NCBI RefSeq assembly: GCF_009674565.1
Contig: NZ_WKJL01000006.1
Coordinates: forward strand, 62,001 to 126,000
DNA length: 64,000 bases
Origin: Duganella aquatilis
GTDB lineage: Bacteria > Pseudomonadota > Gammaproteobacteria > Burkholderiales > Burkholderiaceae_D
Direction: 5' to 3'
The notes beneath the pieces were generated by a model. It searched no databases and was not told the DNA's origin. It saw only the letters and a list, made by a program, of their open reading frames with translations. A program made the position numbers and the translations under genes. Shown here piece by piece: positions 1 to 8,032 of the stretch. Numbering within the stretch: position 1 is the stretch's first letter; each line of letters begins with the position of its first letter.

Positions 1-309
1 CGGGTCAATCGCACCCGTTCCGTGGTCGAACATGGCGGCCTGACGCTGGATCTGGCCAGTCACGAGGTGAGCTTCGGCGGCGAACAGGTCAAGCTGTCGG
101 CGCGCGAGTTTTCCGTGCTGCGCGCCTTGCTGGACAATCCCGGCAGCGTGGTGTCCAAGAGTCAGCTGGAAGAAAAGCTGTACGGCTGGAATACCGAAGT
201 CGAAAGCAATACCGTCGACGTCTACGTCCACCGCCTGCGCAAGAAATTCGGCGCCGACTTTATCAAGAACGTGCGCGGCGTCGGCTACAAGATTCCGGCG
301 GCGCCATGA
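1..309 (+). CDS. Two-component response regulator, C-terminal part (5' end outside window)
   Basis: The frame is open from base 1, so the gene begins upstream of the window. The 102 visible residues form an OmpR/PhoB-type winged-helix DNA-binding domain: a helix with SAREFSVLRALL, then VVSKSQLEEKLYGW, the recognition helix NTVDVYVHRLRKKFG and the closing wing VRGVGYKI. The receiver domain that takes the phosphoryl group is not visible. The stop codon overlaps the start of the following histidine kinase in an ATGA arrangement, so the two are translationally coupled and form a cognate pair. The style resembles the QseB/TctD group; its targets cannot be told from this sequence. Confidence 0.93.
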   Translation, partial: RVNRTRSVVEHGGLTLDLASHEVSFGGEQVKLSAREFSVLRALLDNPGSVVSKSQLEEKLYGWNTEVESNTVDVYVHRLRKKFGADFIKNVRGVGYKIPAAP

Positions 310-1589
310 GCACCATCCGCCGCCAACTGCTGCTTGGCCTGCTGGGTGCGACGCTGTTCTGCACCCTGGGCGCCGGCGCGTCGCTTTATCGCTCGCTGCT
401 CAACGAGACCAATGAGCTGGCCGATTTGCAGCTGCGCCAACTGGCCGCCACGCTGCCGCATGAATTTGCGCCGGCCGCCGAAGACCCTGAAGAAGAATTT
501 GTGCTGCAAGCCTGGGACGAAGCCGGCAAGCCGCTGCCGCAGCTGTCGGCGGCCACGCAGCTGCCGCGTTATGCGGTGCAGGGCTATTCGCGGGTGTCGG
601 CCTACGGCCAGCATTGGCGCCTGTACGGCGAAACGCGGCATGGGCGTTATGTGCAGGTGGCGCAGCCGACGTCGGCGCGCTATCACCTGGCGGCGCAAAT
701 GGCCTTGCGTGCGGGAGCGCCGCTGCTGGTGTTTGCGCTGCTGTTGGCGGTGCTGATGGTGGCGGTGGTGGGACGTGCGCTGCGGCCGTTGAATCGTCTG
801 GCGCAGGCGGTGGCGGGGCGGTCGGCTGATACGCTGACGCCATTGGCTGCGGAGCAGGTGCCGCCGGAAATGCGGCCGGTGGTGGAGGCGCTGAATAGCC
901 TGATGCAGAAATTTGAGGAGGCGCTGACGGCGCAGCGTACATTTGTGGCGGATGCCGCGCATGAACTGCGTTCGCCGTTGACGGCGTTGAAGCTGCAATT
1001 GCAGCTGGTGGAGCGGGCCGGCAGCGACGAGGCGCGGCGCGCGGCGCTGGGCAAGCTGCACGAACGGCTGGATCGCGGGACGCATCTGGTGCAGCAGTTG
1101 TTGAGTCTTGCACGGCATGAGAATGCGCAGGTGGCGGCGCTGCGGCCGGTGGACCTGGGGCTGTTGCTGGAATCGGCGGTGGCGGATCATTCCGCGCTGG
1201 CGGATAGTCGGGCGATTGATCTTGGCGTGGAGACGCCGGCGCAGGTGGTGGTGGCGGCGGACCCGGATGGTTTGCGCGTGCTGCTGAATAACCTGGTGGA
1301 CAATGCGCTGCGGTACACGCAGCAGGGCGGCAGGGTGGATTTGCAGTCGGCTTATGAGAATGGCAGGCCGCTGCTGCGGGTGCGGGACAATGGGCCGGGA
1401 GTGCCGGAGCAGTATCGGGCGCGGTTGTTCGATCGATTCTTCCGGCCGGATGGTAATGATGCCTGGGGGTGTGGTTTGGGCTTGTCGATAGTTCGTAATA
1501 TCGCCGATCACCATCGGGCAGAGATTCGGCTCAGCGATGCGGAGGCGGGGCGAGGGTTATGCGTTACGGTGGTGTTTCCGGCAGCCTGA
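306..1589 (+). CDS. Sensor histidine kinase, QseC/TctE-like
   Basis: A 427-residue inner-membrane kinase. An N-terminal membrane segment (about residues 7-27) and a second one (about 136-157) enclose a periplasmic sensor region of roughly 105 residues. A HAMP-like linker follows, then the HisKA box AAHELRSP with phospho-acceptor His219. The HATPase domain carries N-box LVDNALRYT, G1 box RDNGPGVP, F-box LFDRFFRP and G2 box GCGLGLSIV. It presumably phosphorylates the regulator whose stop codon it overlaps by 4 nt. The domain layout matches the QseC/TctE class with a short periplasmic loop. The signal sensed is unknown. A long open frame on the opposite strand here is a codon-bias shadow. Confidence 0.95.
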   Translation: MSTIRRQLLLGLLGATLFCTLGAGASLYRSLLNETNELADLQLRQLAATLPHEFAPAAEDPEEEFVLQAWDEAGKPLPQLSAATQLPRYAVQGYSRVSAYGQHWRLYGETRHGRYVQVAQPTSARYHLAAQMALRAGAPLLVFALLLAVLMVAVVGRALRPLNRLAQAVAGRSADTLTPLAAEQVPPEMRPVVEALNSLMQKFEEALTAQRTFVADAAHELRSPLTALKLQLQLVERAGSDEARRAALGKLHERLDRGTHLVQQLLSLARHENAQVAALRPVDLGLLLESAVADHSALADSRAIDLGVETPAQVVVAADPDGLRVLLNNLVDNALRYTQQGGRVDLQSAYENGRPLLRVRDNGPGVPEQYRARLFDRFFRPDGNDAWGCGLGLSIVRNIADHHRAEIRLSDAEAGRGLCVTVVFPAA

Positions 1590-1644
1590 GTATGATGCAG
1601 TAACGGCATGCGGCACCCCTGAAACCCGCACTTCGCTGCTGCCA

Positions 1645-1672
1645 GGGTCTGACCCCGTACGGGGTCAGACCC
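1645..1672. repeat. Perfect 28-bp palindrome between convergent genes; REP-like or bidirectional terminator
   Basis: A 14-bp arm, GGGTCTGACCCCGT, is followed at once by its exact reverse complement, and four T residues follow on the plus strand. It lies 55 nt after the histidine kinase stop and 27 nt before the stop of the convergent TonB receptor, a suitable place for a terminator serving both strands. The core GGGGTCAGACCC resembles GGGGTCAGGTCCC in the ends of the RAYT element at 23451-24403, so it may also be a REP-type repeat. The rest of 1590-1699 shows no coding signal. Confidence 0.75.
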
Positions 1673-1699
1673 TTTTGGTAGGGGGGCTGCAAACTGTTA

Positions 1700-3967
1700 T
1701 TACGCGCCTGGCGGTGGTCCGCCAGCACCTGGGCCGCCAGGACCGCCCGGGCCACCCGGACGTGGCCCCCAGCCTTCTTCACGTTTCTCGGCATTCGACG
1801 CCGTGCCGCCGAAGCGGTACGACAAGCCCACATAAAACACGCGGCCATCGAAGCGACGGGTACTGGTCTCACGCAAGGTATCGCTGTCGATGATGGTCTG
1901 CATCTTGTTGGTATTGAACAGATCCGTCACATTGGCCACCAGCGTCAGTTGCGGCGTCACCGTGTGGCGCCAGCTCATGTTGAAGGTGTGGTTGGCCGAA
2001 CGGTAGCCCTGGCCCGACAAGGTCTTGCCCATCATTTGCAGCGCCATCTGGATCTGGTTGGCGGCATCATACGAATAGTTTAATCGCGCGCGGCCGCTCA
2101 GCGAGTTGGCGGTGCGGGTAATCAGATTGCCGCTGTCGTCGTAGAAGCTCTGCTGCGAGCGCGCCAGGTTGCCGCTGGTGTTCAGCGTCAGCGACGGCGT
2201 CAGCTTGCCGCTGACCGTGAATTCCAGGCCGCTCGAATGACTGCCTTCGCCGTTGGCGCGGGTGGTCAGCAGCACGTTGGGCGCGACGAAGTAGCGGTAG
2301 TCGACGATGGAATCTGTGTCCTTGCGGTAGTAGCCGCGCAGATTGGTTTCCAGGCCGCCGATCTTGGTCTCGTAGCCCACCTCGAAGGAGTCGGTCTTGG
2401 TCGGCTTCAGGTTGGGGTTACCCGAGAACACGTTGAACTCGTCGCGGTAGGTCACGTACGGATTCAGGTCGTTGGCGTTCGGACGGCGGATCCGGCGCGC
2501 GTAGGCGAAGCGCACGTTGGCGTTGTCGCTCACCTTGTACGTAGCGTAGGCGCTCGGAATGTAATTGATGTAGTGGTTCTTCGCCTCGACACTGCCGGTG
2601 ATCTGATTGATGTCCATGTCGGTGTACTCGGCGCGCAGGCCGGCCAGCGCGCCCCAGCGGTCGTTCAGGCGCATCTGGTAGGTGCCATACAGCGCGTACA
2701 CGGTTTCATCCAGCTCGTAGGCGTTGGTGCGGCCGTTGTTGACGGTGGCCACGCCGGTGATCGGATCGATGTCGGTGTACAGCGTGTCGACGCTGTTGTC
2801 GTTGGTCGCCACCTTGTAGCCCGCTTTCGCCGTGCCGCCCCACAGCGGACGCTCGTAGTCGCCGGTGAAGTCGACGATGCGGGTGTCGTTGTGGTTGTGC
2901 TGGTGCGCCATGGTGTCGATCCAGCCCGGCGTGGCGTAATCGTTGGTGTAGCGGTTGGTGTTGTCGTTTTCCGAGGCCGAGACGCGCAGGTCGATCTTCA
3001 GCGTTTCGCCCGGCAGCTCGCCCTTGTGGTCGTAGCGTGCGCCCCAGCCGAAGTTGTTGCTGTCGCCGTTGCGGGCGGTGGTGCGCACATAGTCGGCCGC
3101 CGGGATCAGGCTGGTGGCGCCGTTGACGTAGTGGTCGCTGGAGCGCTGGTCGTTGGTGCGGCTGTTGTACGAAAGGCTGCCGGTCAGGGTGTCGTTCTGG
3201 TTCAGGTTGTAGCTGACCGTGCCGTTCAGGCCGGCCATGTCGTTCAGACCGCGGCCGACCGAATCCTGGGTGTTGTGCACGAACTGGCCGGTGCGGGTGT
3301 CGAGCGTGTCGCGCACCGTTTCGCCGGTCGAGTTGCGGCCGTCGTGGCGCACGTTGGCGCTGCCCTGGAAGCCCCAGGCGCCTTCGTTGTAGCTGCCGTT
3401 GACGGCGCTGTTGTAGCGGCCGGCGGTGCCGGCGTTGCCGTTGACGGTGGCCGTGCCGCCCGGCTTGCGGTTGCGGCGCATCACCAGGTTCAGGATCGGG
3501 CCGCCGCCGGCTTCGTTGCCGAATTGCGCGCCGGGGTTGTTGATGACCTCGACCGATTCGATGTCGTCGGCCGCCATCGCCTGCAGGGCCGGGCCGCGGT
3601 TGTCGCCTTGCAGCATGGCCGACGGCTTGCCGTCCACCATGATCTGGACGTTGGTGCTGCCGCGCAGCGTGACCGTGCCGTCCGGGTCCACGTTGACCGA
3701 CGGCACGTTGTTGAGGGCATCGGCAGCGGTGCCGTTGGTGCTGGAGATGTCGGACTTGACGTCATACACCTGGCGGTCGATGCGGTTGGTTGGGCGTTCT
3801 GCGGATACGGTTACTTCCGGCACAACCGGTGCGGCTTCCTTGGCGTCTTTGGCCTTGATGGTCGCGGTGGCTGGCTTGGCGGCTGGCTTTTCGGGGACGG
3901 TGGTTTGAGCGTAAGCTGGCAGAATTGCGCTGCCCGTAAGGCAGCAAGTAAGCAGTATCTTTTGCAT
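1700..3967 (-). CDS. TonB-dependent receptor (outer-membrane beta-barrel family) with Gly/Pro-rich tail
   Basis: A 755-residue outer-membrane transporter. A signal peptide (to about residue 20, ending AYAQ) and an Ala/Lys/Pro-rich linker come before the plug domain, which shows VPSVNVDPDGTVTLRG, VQIMVDGKPS and DDIESVEVINNPGAQFG. A long beta-barrel follows, with repeated aromatic/Gly strands and an ending of YVGLSYRFGG. The chain does not stop on the usual terminal aromatic strand: about 30 further residues rich in Gly and Pro follow. The layout resembles the TonB receptors annotated as outer membrane beta-barrel family protein rather than a classical siderophore receptor. The ligand is unknown. 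I see no Fur box upstream. It converges on the two-component system, with the 28-bp palindrome between them. Confidence 0.9.
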   Translation of the reverse strand: MQKILLTCCLTGSAILPAYAQTTVPEKPAAKPATATIKAKDAKEAAPVVPEVTVSAERPTNRIDRQVYDVKSDISSTNGTAADALNNVPSVNVDPDGTVTLRGSTNVQIMVDGKPSAMLQGDNRGPALQAMAADDIESVEVINNPGAQFGNEAGGGPILNLVMRRNRKPGGTATVNGNAGTAGRYNSAVNGSYNEGAWGFQGSANVRHDGRNSTGETVRDTLDTRTGQFVHNTQDSVGRGLNDMAGLNGTVSYNLNQNDTLTGSLSYNSRTNDQRSSDHYVNGATSLIPAADYVRTTARNGDSNNFGWGARYDHKGELPGETLKIDLRVSASENDNTNRYTNDYATPGWIDTMAHQHNHNDTRIVDFTGDYERPLWGGTAKAGYKVATNDNSVDTLYTDIDPITGVATVNNGRTNAYELDETVYALYGTYQMRLNDRWGALAGLRAEYTDMDINQITGSVEAKNHYINYIPSAYATYKVSDNANVRFAYARRIRRPNANDLNPYVTYRDEFNVFSGNPNLKPTKTDSFEVGYETKIGGLETNLRGYYRKDTDSIVDYRYFVAPNVLLTTRANGEGSHSSGLEFTVSGKLTPSLTLNTSGNLARSQQSFYDDSGNLITRTANSLSGRARLNYSYDAANQIQMALQMMGKTLSGQGYRSANHTFNMSWRHTVTPQLTLVANVTDLFNTNKMQTIIDSDTLRETSTRRFDGRVFYVGLSYRFGGTASNAEKREEGWGPRPGGPGGPGGPGAGGPPPGA

Positions 3968-4084
3968 GATTCGGACGGGACACCGTCTCTGTACGGTAGA
4001 GTTGCCATTATACCAGTTGAATATTCGTGAATTGACGGCATTTACGCTTCTTTACCCGGGCTTTACATTACAAGGACATAGGCT

Positions 4085-4474
4085 ATGGCACGCGGAACGG
4101 CTTCTATCGGCAAGGACAGTTACACCACCAAAATCGAGGTCGGCGGCCACGCGCTGACGGCCGACGAATCGGTTCGCAACGGCGGCCACGACGCCGGGCC
4201 GGCGCCGTATGACTTCCTGTTGGCGGGGCTGGGCGCCTGCACCGCCATCACGCTGCGCATGTATGCCGACCGCAAGCAATGGCCGGTGACATCGGTCGAT
4301 GTCCAGCTGCACCTGACCCACGCGGAAGACGGCGCCATGCTGGTCCGCCGCGCGCTGACCATCCAGGGCGAAGTGGACGCCGAACAAAAGGCCCGCATGG
4401 CCGAAATCGCCGAGAAGACGCCTGTCACGCTGACTCTCAAAGCCGGCCTGCGCATCGATACCACGCTCGGCTGA
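4085..4474 (+). CDS. OsmC family protein
   Basis: A 129-residue cytosolic protein with the OsmC/Ohr fold signature: an N-terminal beta region (YTTKIEVGGHALTADE), then PAPYDFLLAGLGACTAITLRMYADRK containing the peroxidatic Cys, and a C-terminal EKTPVTLTL segment. OsmC and Ohr proteins reduce organic hydroperoxides with a Cys pair. Here the position where many members have Cys before Pro-Val is Thr, so only the first Cys is present. A one-Cys or non-peroxidase role is therefore possible. AAGGA lies upstream of the ATG. It is divergent from the TonB receptor, and about 115 bp separate the two starts. Confidence 0.88.
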   Translation: MARGTASIGKDSYTTKIEVGGHALTADESVRNGGHDAGPAPYDFLLAGLGACTAITLRMYADRKQWPVTSVDVQLHLTHAEDGAMLVRRALTIQGEVDAEQKARMAEIAEKTPVTLTLKAGLRIDTTLG

Positions 4475-4525
4475 GCGCACCGATCGTGATTTGCCGCACC
4501 AGACCAATTCAGACACGGAGGCCCT

Positions 4526-5038
4526 ATGAGCAAGAACGCGTTGCTATTTTGTATGTGCGTAGTTGTCACGGCACTCTGTTCTGCTGCACCAACTGCTTCT
4601 GATCGGATCAGATTCGATGGAATCGGTGACATTAAAATTGGACAGACGTTTGATGAAGTGTCCAAACTTTGGCCCAGTGAAATTAAACCGATACCCCCTG
4701 GCCTTAAAGCATCGCCAGACTGCTATCACGTATCGCCAACGAATCATCCTGGCGTGACACTGATGTTCAGACACGACCATCTTGTCCGAATTGATCTGAC
4801 CAAAAAAACCGGACAAACTAAAAGTGGCGTCCGAATTGGCGACGATTTTGCTGTGTTGAAGCGCCACTATCAGGACGCAGTGTTTACAAATCAAAATAGT
4901 TCAGTGGAGGATAGGCAAGTCACAATCAGCTCTCCTGATAAGAAGTATGCCTTCAGGTTCTATTTTGAACATTCCAAAATTGCGAGTATCTCCTCTGGGC
5001 AAGTCGATGCTGTAGCTTTAGACGAAGGGTGTTACTGA
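4526..5038 (+). CDS. Hypothetical exported protein, A+T-rich gene
   Basis: A 170-residue protein with a signal peptide (about residues 1-21, ending CSAAP). The mature part begins with IRFDGIGDIKIGQTFDEVSKLWP, a pattern seen in small uncharacterised secreted proteins; I do not recognise a named family. Two Cys (in DCYHV and the terminal GCY) could form a disulfide. A good Shine-Dalgarno (CGGAGG) precedes the ATG at suitable spacing. Base composition is visibly richer in A+T than its neighbours, and codon choice lacks the strong G/C third-position bias, which suggests a more recent arrival. Its stop codon sits in the loop of a terminator-like hairpin. Function unknown. Confidence 0.75.
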   Translation: MSKNALLFCMCVVVTALCSAAPTASDRIRFDGIGDIKIGQTFDEVSKLWPSEIKPIPPGLKASPDCYHVSPTNHPGVTLMFRHDHLVRIDLTKKTGQTKSGVRIGDDFAVLKRHYQDAVFTNQNSSVEDRQVTISSPDKKYAFRFYFEHSKIASISSGQVDAVALDEGCY

Positions 5039-5044
5039 CACCCT
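5026..5044 (+). terminator. Terminator-like hairpin containing the stop codon
   Basis: AGGGTGT and ACACCCT form a perfect 7-bp stem around the loop TACTG, followed by TT. The TGA stop of the preceding gene (5036-5038) runs from the loop into the stem. The T tract is short, so termination strength is uncertain. Confidence 0.5.
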
Positions 5045-5142
5045 TTACGCCTGATCATTTTTATCATTTCCGGGAACTGGTACAGCTGGCGCTTGGTCTA
5101 ACCAAAGCAAGTTGAGCCGTATAACCACTTCCGGGAGATGAT

Positions 5143-6183
5143 ATGGACCTGACTAAACATCTGGCGGGGCTGCTCGTGGCCGCCGCCAGTTGCTCCGCCG
5201 TAGGCGCGCCTCTGTTGACGGAGGGCTTTAATGATGTGGCGACACTGTCTGCACGCGGCTGGGTGTTCCTCAACAATAGCTCACCGCCCGGCAGCACGGG
5301 CTGGTTCCAGGGACAGCCGGCATTCTTCCCGGCAGCGGCCGGACCGGCTGATTCCTACATCGCGGCCAACTTCAACAACGCCGCGTTCGGCGGTGAGGTC
5401 AGCAACTGGCTGCTGACGCCGCAGGTGGTGCTGGTCAATGGCGAATCGCTGAACTTCTCGTTGCGTCTGCTCGGCGAAGGGCTGCTGGACCGCGTTGAAG
5501 TCTACTTCAGCGACAGCGACGCCAGCACCGACGTTGGCGGCGATTTCTCGTTCCTGGCGGCTTTCGAATCGGATAGCGATACGGGCTGGCAAGATCAAAC
5601 CGTACTGATCAACGGCCTGACCGCGCCGGCCAGCGGCCGCTTCGGCTTCCGTTACGTGGTCGATGACACCAGCCTCAACGGAAACTACGTCGGCATCGAC
5701 AGCGTCAGCATCAATGCGCTGCCGGAACCCGCCACGATAGCGTTGGTGTGCCTGGGCGCATTGGCGCTGCGTCAACGCAAGCGCATCCGCCGCGGCTGGC
5801 TGGCCGCCGGCCTGGGCGGCATGGCGCTGGCCGCGCAGGCGGCATCGCCACAGAACGACGGCGTCATGAGTTTTCCGCACGTGCAGATCGTACAGCAGCC
5901 GGCGCCGGCCGCCGCGCCGCAGCAGGGCGGCTTCATGGCCTATAAAGACCCGGTCACCGGTCAACTGACCGGCCCCAACGCCGAACAGGCCGCCTTGCTG
6001 ACGGCATCCGCCCGCGCGGTCGCGCCCATCGCCAGGCAGGCGCCGCCGCAAGTGGCGCGCGCGCAGCATGGCGGCGTCAGCCTGAAGCTGGACGACCGCC
6101 AGGCCCGCTACGCCGTGGCGCGCAAGGCCGCCGATGGCAGCATCACCGAAACCTGCGAACCCAAGCCGGGAGAACAGCAATGA
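5143..6183 (+). CDS. PEP-CTERM sorted protein fused to a post-PEP-CTERM-1-like segment
   Basis: A 346-residue protein with three parts. Residues 1-22 are a signal peptide. About 23-190 is a beta-sandwich of the choice-of-anchor J type (LLTEGFNDV at the start, SNWLLTPQV, GIDSVSINA at the end). Residues 193-217 are a PEP-CTERM sorting signal: PEP at 194-196, a hydrophobic stretch, then a basic cluster (RQRKRIRR). PEP-CTERM proteins normally stop there. This one continues into a second hydrophobic, signal-peptide-like stretch (218-235) and a tail with YKDPVTGQLTGPNAEQAALL, which resembles the short proteins called post-PEP-CTERM-1. It therefore looks like a fusion of two usually separate genes. 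GGGAG precedes the start. The stop overlaps the next gene (ATGA). Known for the family: exosortase-dependent export to the surface or matrix. Confidence 0.82.
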   Translation: MDLTKHLAGLLVAAASCSAVGAPLLTEGFNDVATLSARGWVFLNNSSPPGSTGWFQGQPAFFPAAAGPADSYIAANFNNAAFGGEVSNWLLTPQVVLVNGESLNFSLRLLGEGLLDRVEVYFSDSDASTDVGGDFSFLAAFESDSDTGWQDQTVLINGLTAPASGRFGFRYVVDDTSLNGNYVGIDSVSINALPEPATIALVCLGALALRQRKRIRRGWLAAGLGGMALAAQAASPQNDGVMSFPHVQIVQQPAPAAAPQQGGFMAYKDPVTGQLTGPNAEQAALLTASARAVAPIARQAPPQVARAQHGGVSLKLDDRQARYAVARKAADGSITETCEPKPGEQQ

Positions 6184-7583
6184 ACAAGCTGCTGACCTTC
6201 CTGATTGCATTGCTGCTGGGCTCCACCAGCTGGGCCGCAGCCACCATCACCATCGTCAACGGCGACCCGCCGGGTGTCGGCTTCAACGATCCCACGCTGG
6301 TCACGCCGGTGGGCGGCAACAGCGGCATCACGCTTGGCGCGCAGCGTCTGAACGCGTTCCAGGCCGCCGCCAGCAAGTGGGGCGAAACCTTGACCAGCAC
6401 CGTGCCCATCCGCGTGCTGGCGACATGGGACGCCTTGCCGTGCACCGACACCGCCGCCGTGCTGGGCAGCGCCGGCGCGCTCGAAGTGTTTTCCGACTTC
6501 CCCGGCGCGCCGCAGCCCAACGCCTGGTACGGCAAGGCCGAAACCAACAAGCTGATCGGTTTCGACGCCGACCCGGACACGCCGGACATCCGTGCGCGCT
6601 TCAACGTCAATCTCGGCCAGCCCGGCTGCTTCACCGGCTCGCCGTTCTACTTGGGGCTGGACAACCAGCACGGCCCGTACACCGACCTGGTGACCGTGCT
6701 GCTGCATGAGTTTGCGCACGGCCTCGGCTTCCAGACCTACACCGACGACCAGAGCGGCGAACTGCTGGCCGGCATCCCCAGCATCTGGGACTACTTCCTG
6801 CTCGACACCAGCACCGGCAAGGTGTGGAAGGACATGACCGACGCCGAGCGGGCGGCGTCAGCCATCAAATCCGGCAAGCTGGTGTGGAATGGCGTACTGG
6901 TCACGGCCGCCGCGCAGAGCGTGCTCCAGCGCGGCACGCCGATCCTGACGGTGCTGACGCCGCCGGAAGTGGCGGGCGTCTACCAGGTCGGCACCGCCGG
7001 CTTCGGCCCGCCGCTGTCCAGTCCGGGCCTGACCGGCGAGGTGATGCCGGTGGTCGATACGCCGCCGGACCTGGGCCTGGCCTGCGCACCGCTGTCGCCG
7101 CTCAACCTGCTGGCGGTCAAGGGCAAGATCGCGCTGGTCGACCGCGGCGTGTGCACCTTCGTGGTCAAGATCCGCAATGTGCAGGATGCCGGCGCCATCG
7201 GCGCGATTGTGGTCGACAATGTGGCCGGCGCGCCGCCGCCCGGCCTGGGCGGCAGCGATCCGTCGATTGTCATTCCGGCGGTGCGCATCACGCAGGAGGA
7301 CGGCCAGGTGCTGAAGCAGGCGCTGGCGAAGCGCACGCGCACGCATTCGGGCATGTTCGCCAATCTCGGCGTGAATCTCGGCGTGCGGGCCGGCGCCGAT
7401 CCGCTGGGACGGATGCTGATGTATGCGCCGCGGCCCAATCAGCCTGGATCATCGGTCTCGCATTACGACACCAGCGCCACGCCCAACCTGCTGATGGAAC
7501 CGGCGATCAACGCCGATCTGACGCACGAAGTGAAGCCGCCATTCGACTTGACCTATCCGCTGCTCAGGGATATCGGGTGGTAG
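6180..7583 (+). CDS. PA-domain zinc metalloprotease-like exported protein
   Basis: A 467-residue protein. The signal peptide runs to about residue 20 (TSWAAA). A region with H176-E-F-A-H180-GLGF gives the HExxH zinc site of a metalloprotease. About residues 275-385 form a protease-associated (PA) domain with the typical LVDRGVCTFVVKIRNVQDAGAIGAIVVDN. The end, LMEPAINADLTHE with PLLRDIGW, matches the closing motif of proteins of this type. The gene overlaps the preceding PEP-CTERM fusion by 4 nt and is probably co-translated. That arrangement suggests it acts on, or is exported with, the PEP-CTERM product, but this is inference. Extracellular or surface location is likely. Confidence 0.85.
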   Translation: MNKLLTFLIALLLGSTSWAAATITIVNGDPPGVGFNDPTLVTPVGGNSGITLGAQRLNAFQAAASKWGETLTSTVPIRVLATWDALPCTDTAAVLGSAGALEVFSDFPGAPQPNAWYGKAETNKLIGFDADPDTPDIRARFNVNLGQPGCFTGSPFYLGLDNQHGPYTDLVTVLLHEFAHGLGFQTYTDDQSGELLAGIPSIWDYFLLDTSTGKVWKDMTDAERAASAIKSGKLVWNGVLVTAAAQSVLQRGTPILTVLTPPEVAGVYQVGTAGFGPPLSSPGLTGEVMPVVDTPPDLGLACAPLSPLNLLAVKGKIALVDRGVCTFVVKIRNVQDAGAIGAIVVDNVAGAPPPGLGGSDPSIVIPAVRITQEDGQVLKQALAKRTRTHSGMFANLGVNLGVRAGADPLGRMLMYAPRPNQPGSSVSHYDTSATPNLLMEPAINADLTHEVKPPFDLTYPLLRDIGW

Positions 7584-7587
7584 GGCG

Positions 7588-7920
7588 TCAGGCCGGCGCG
7601 GTGGTGACGTAGTCGACGATGCGGTCGGCGCAGGCCTCGGAGATGGCGATGAAGCGGGCGCCGTTGCGGAAGCGCCCGTGCGTGCCTACGGTGCTGCTAT
7701 GGACCACGGTCAGCGTGATCTCGTTGCGGATCGAACTGCCGGGGAAGCAGAAATTCAATAGCAGTTGTTCATCGGTAGGCATCGCATGGTCGCTGACGAA
7801 GGCGACGCCCATGCGCGAGATATCGATAATCTGCGTGGGCGTTGTGTTCTTGCCATGGGTGTCAGTGATGTAGGCGTCCACCTGAAGCAGGCGCCTTACA
7901 TGCTCTCGTCTCGGGTCCAT
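7588..7920 (-). CDS. PilZ domain protein (cyclic-di-GMP receptor)
   Basis: A 110-residue single-domain cytosolic protein. The N-terminal RREHVRR supplies the arginine motif, and DISRMGVAFVS supplies the (D/N)xSxxG motif of PilZ domains, which together bind cyclic-di-GMP. The rest is the beta-barrel, ending FIAISEACADRIVDYV. It is a likely receiver for the three GGDEF/EAL proteins elsewhere in the window, although its partner is unknown. It converges on the PA-domain protease with a 4-nt gap and is divergent from recQ. Confidence 0.85.
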   Translation of the reverse strand: MDPRREHVRRLLQVDAYITDTHGKNTTPTQIIDISRMGVAFVSDHAMPTDEQLLLNFCFPGSSIRNEITLTVVHSSTVGTHGRFRNGARFIAISEACADRIVDYVTTAPA

Positions 7921-8032
7921 CGTTTTTTGGGATAGCCGCTAAAAGCAGTAGTATGACAGATCCGCATCCCCCTCGGCCAGCGCCGTGTGCTGCCGCACAT
8001 ACGGGCACTGTGTTTCTTGCTACGTTGGCAGC

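Noticed and set aside
285-1514. Long open frame antisense to the histidine kinase
   Set aside because: Arg/His/Gln-rich translation typical of the complement of high-GC coding DNA; no domain; the plus-strand kinase is unmistakable.
2237-4030. 597-codon open frame antisense to the TonB receptor
   Set aside because: Val/Ala/Gly/His-rich shadow of the receptor's codon bias, no recognisable motif.
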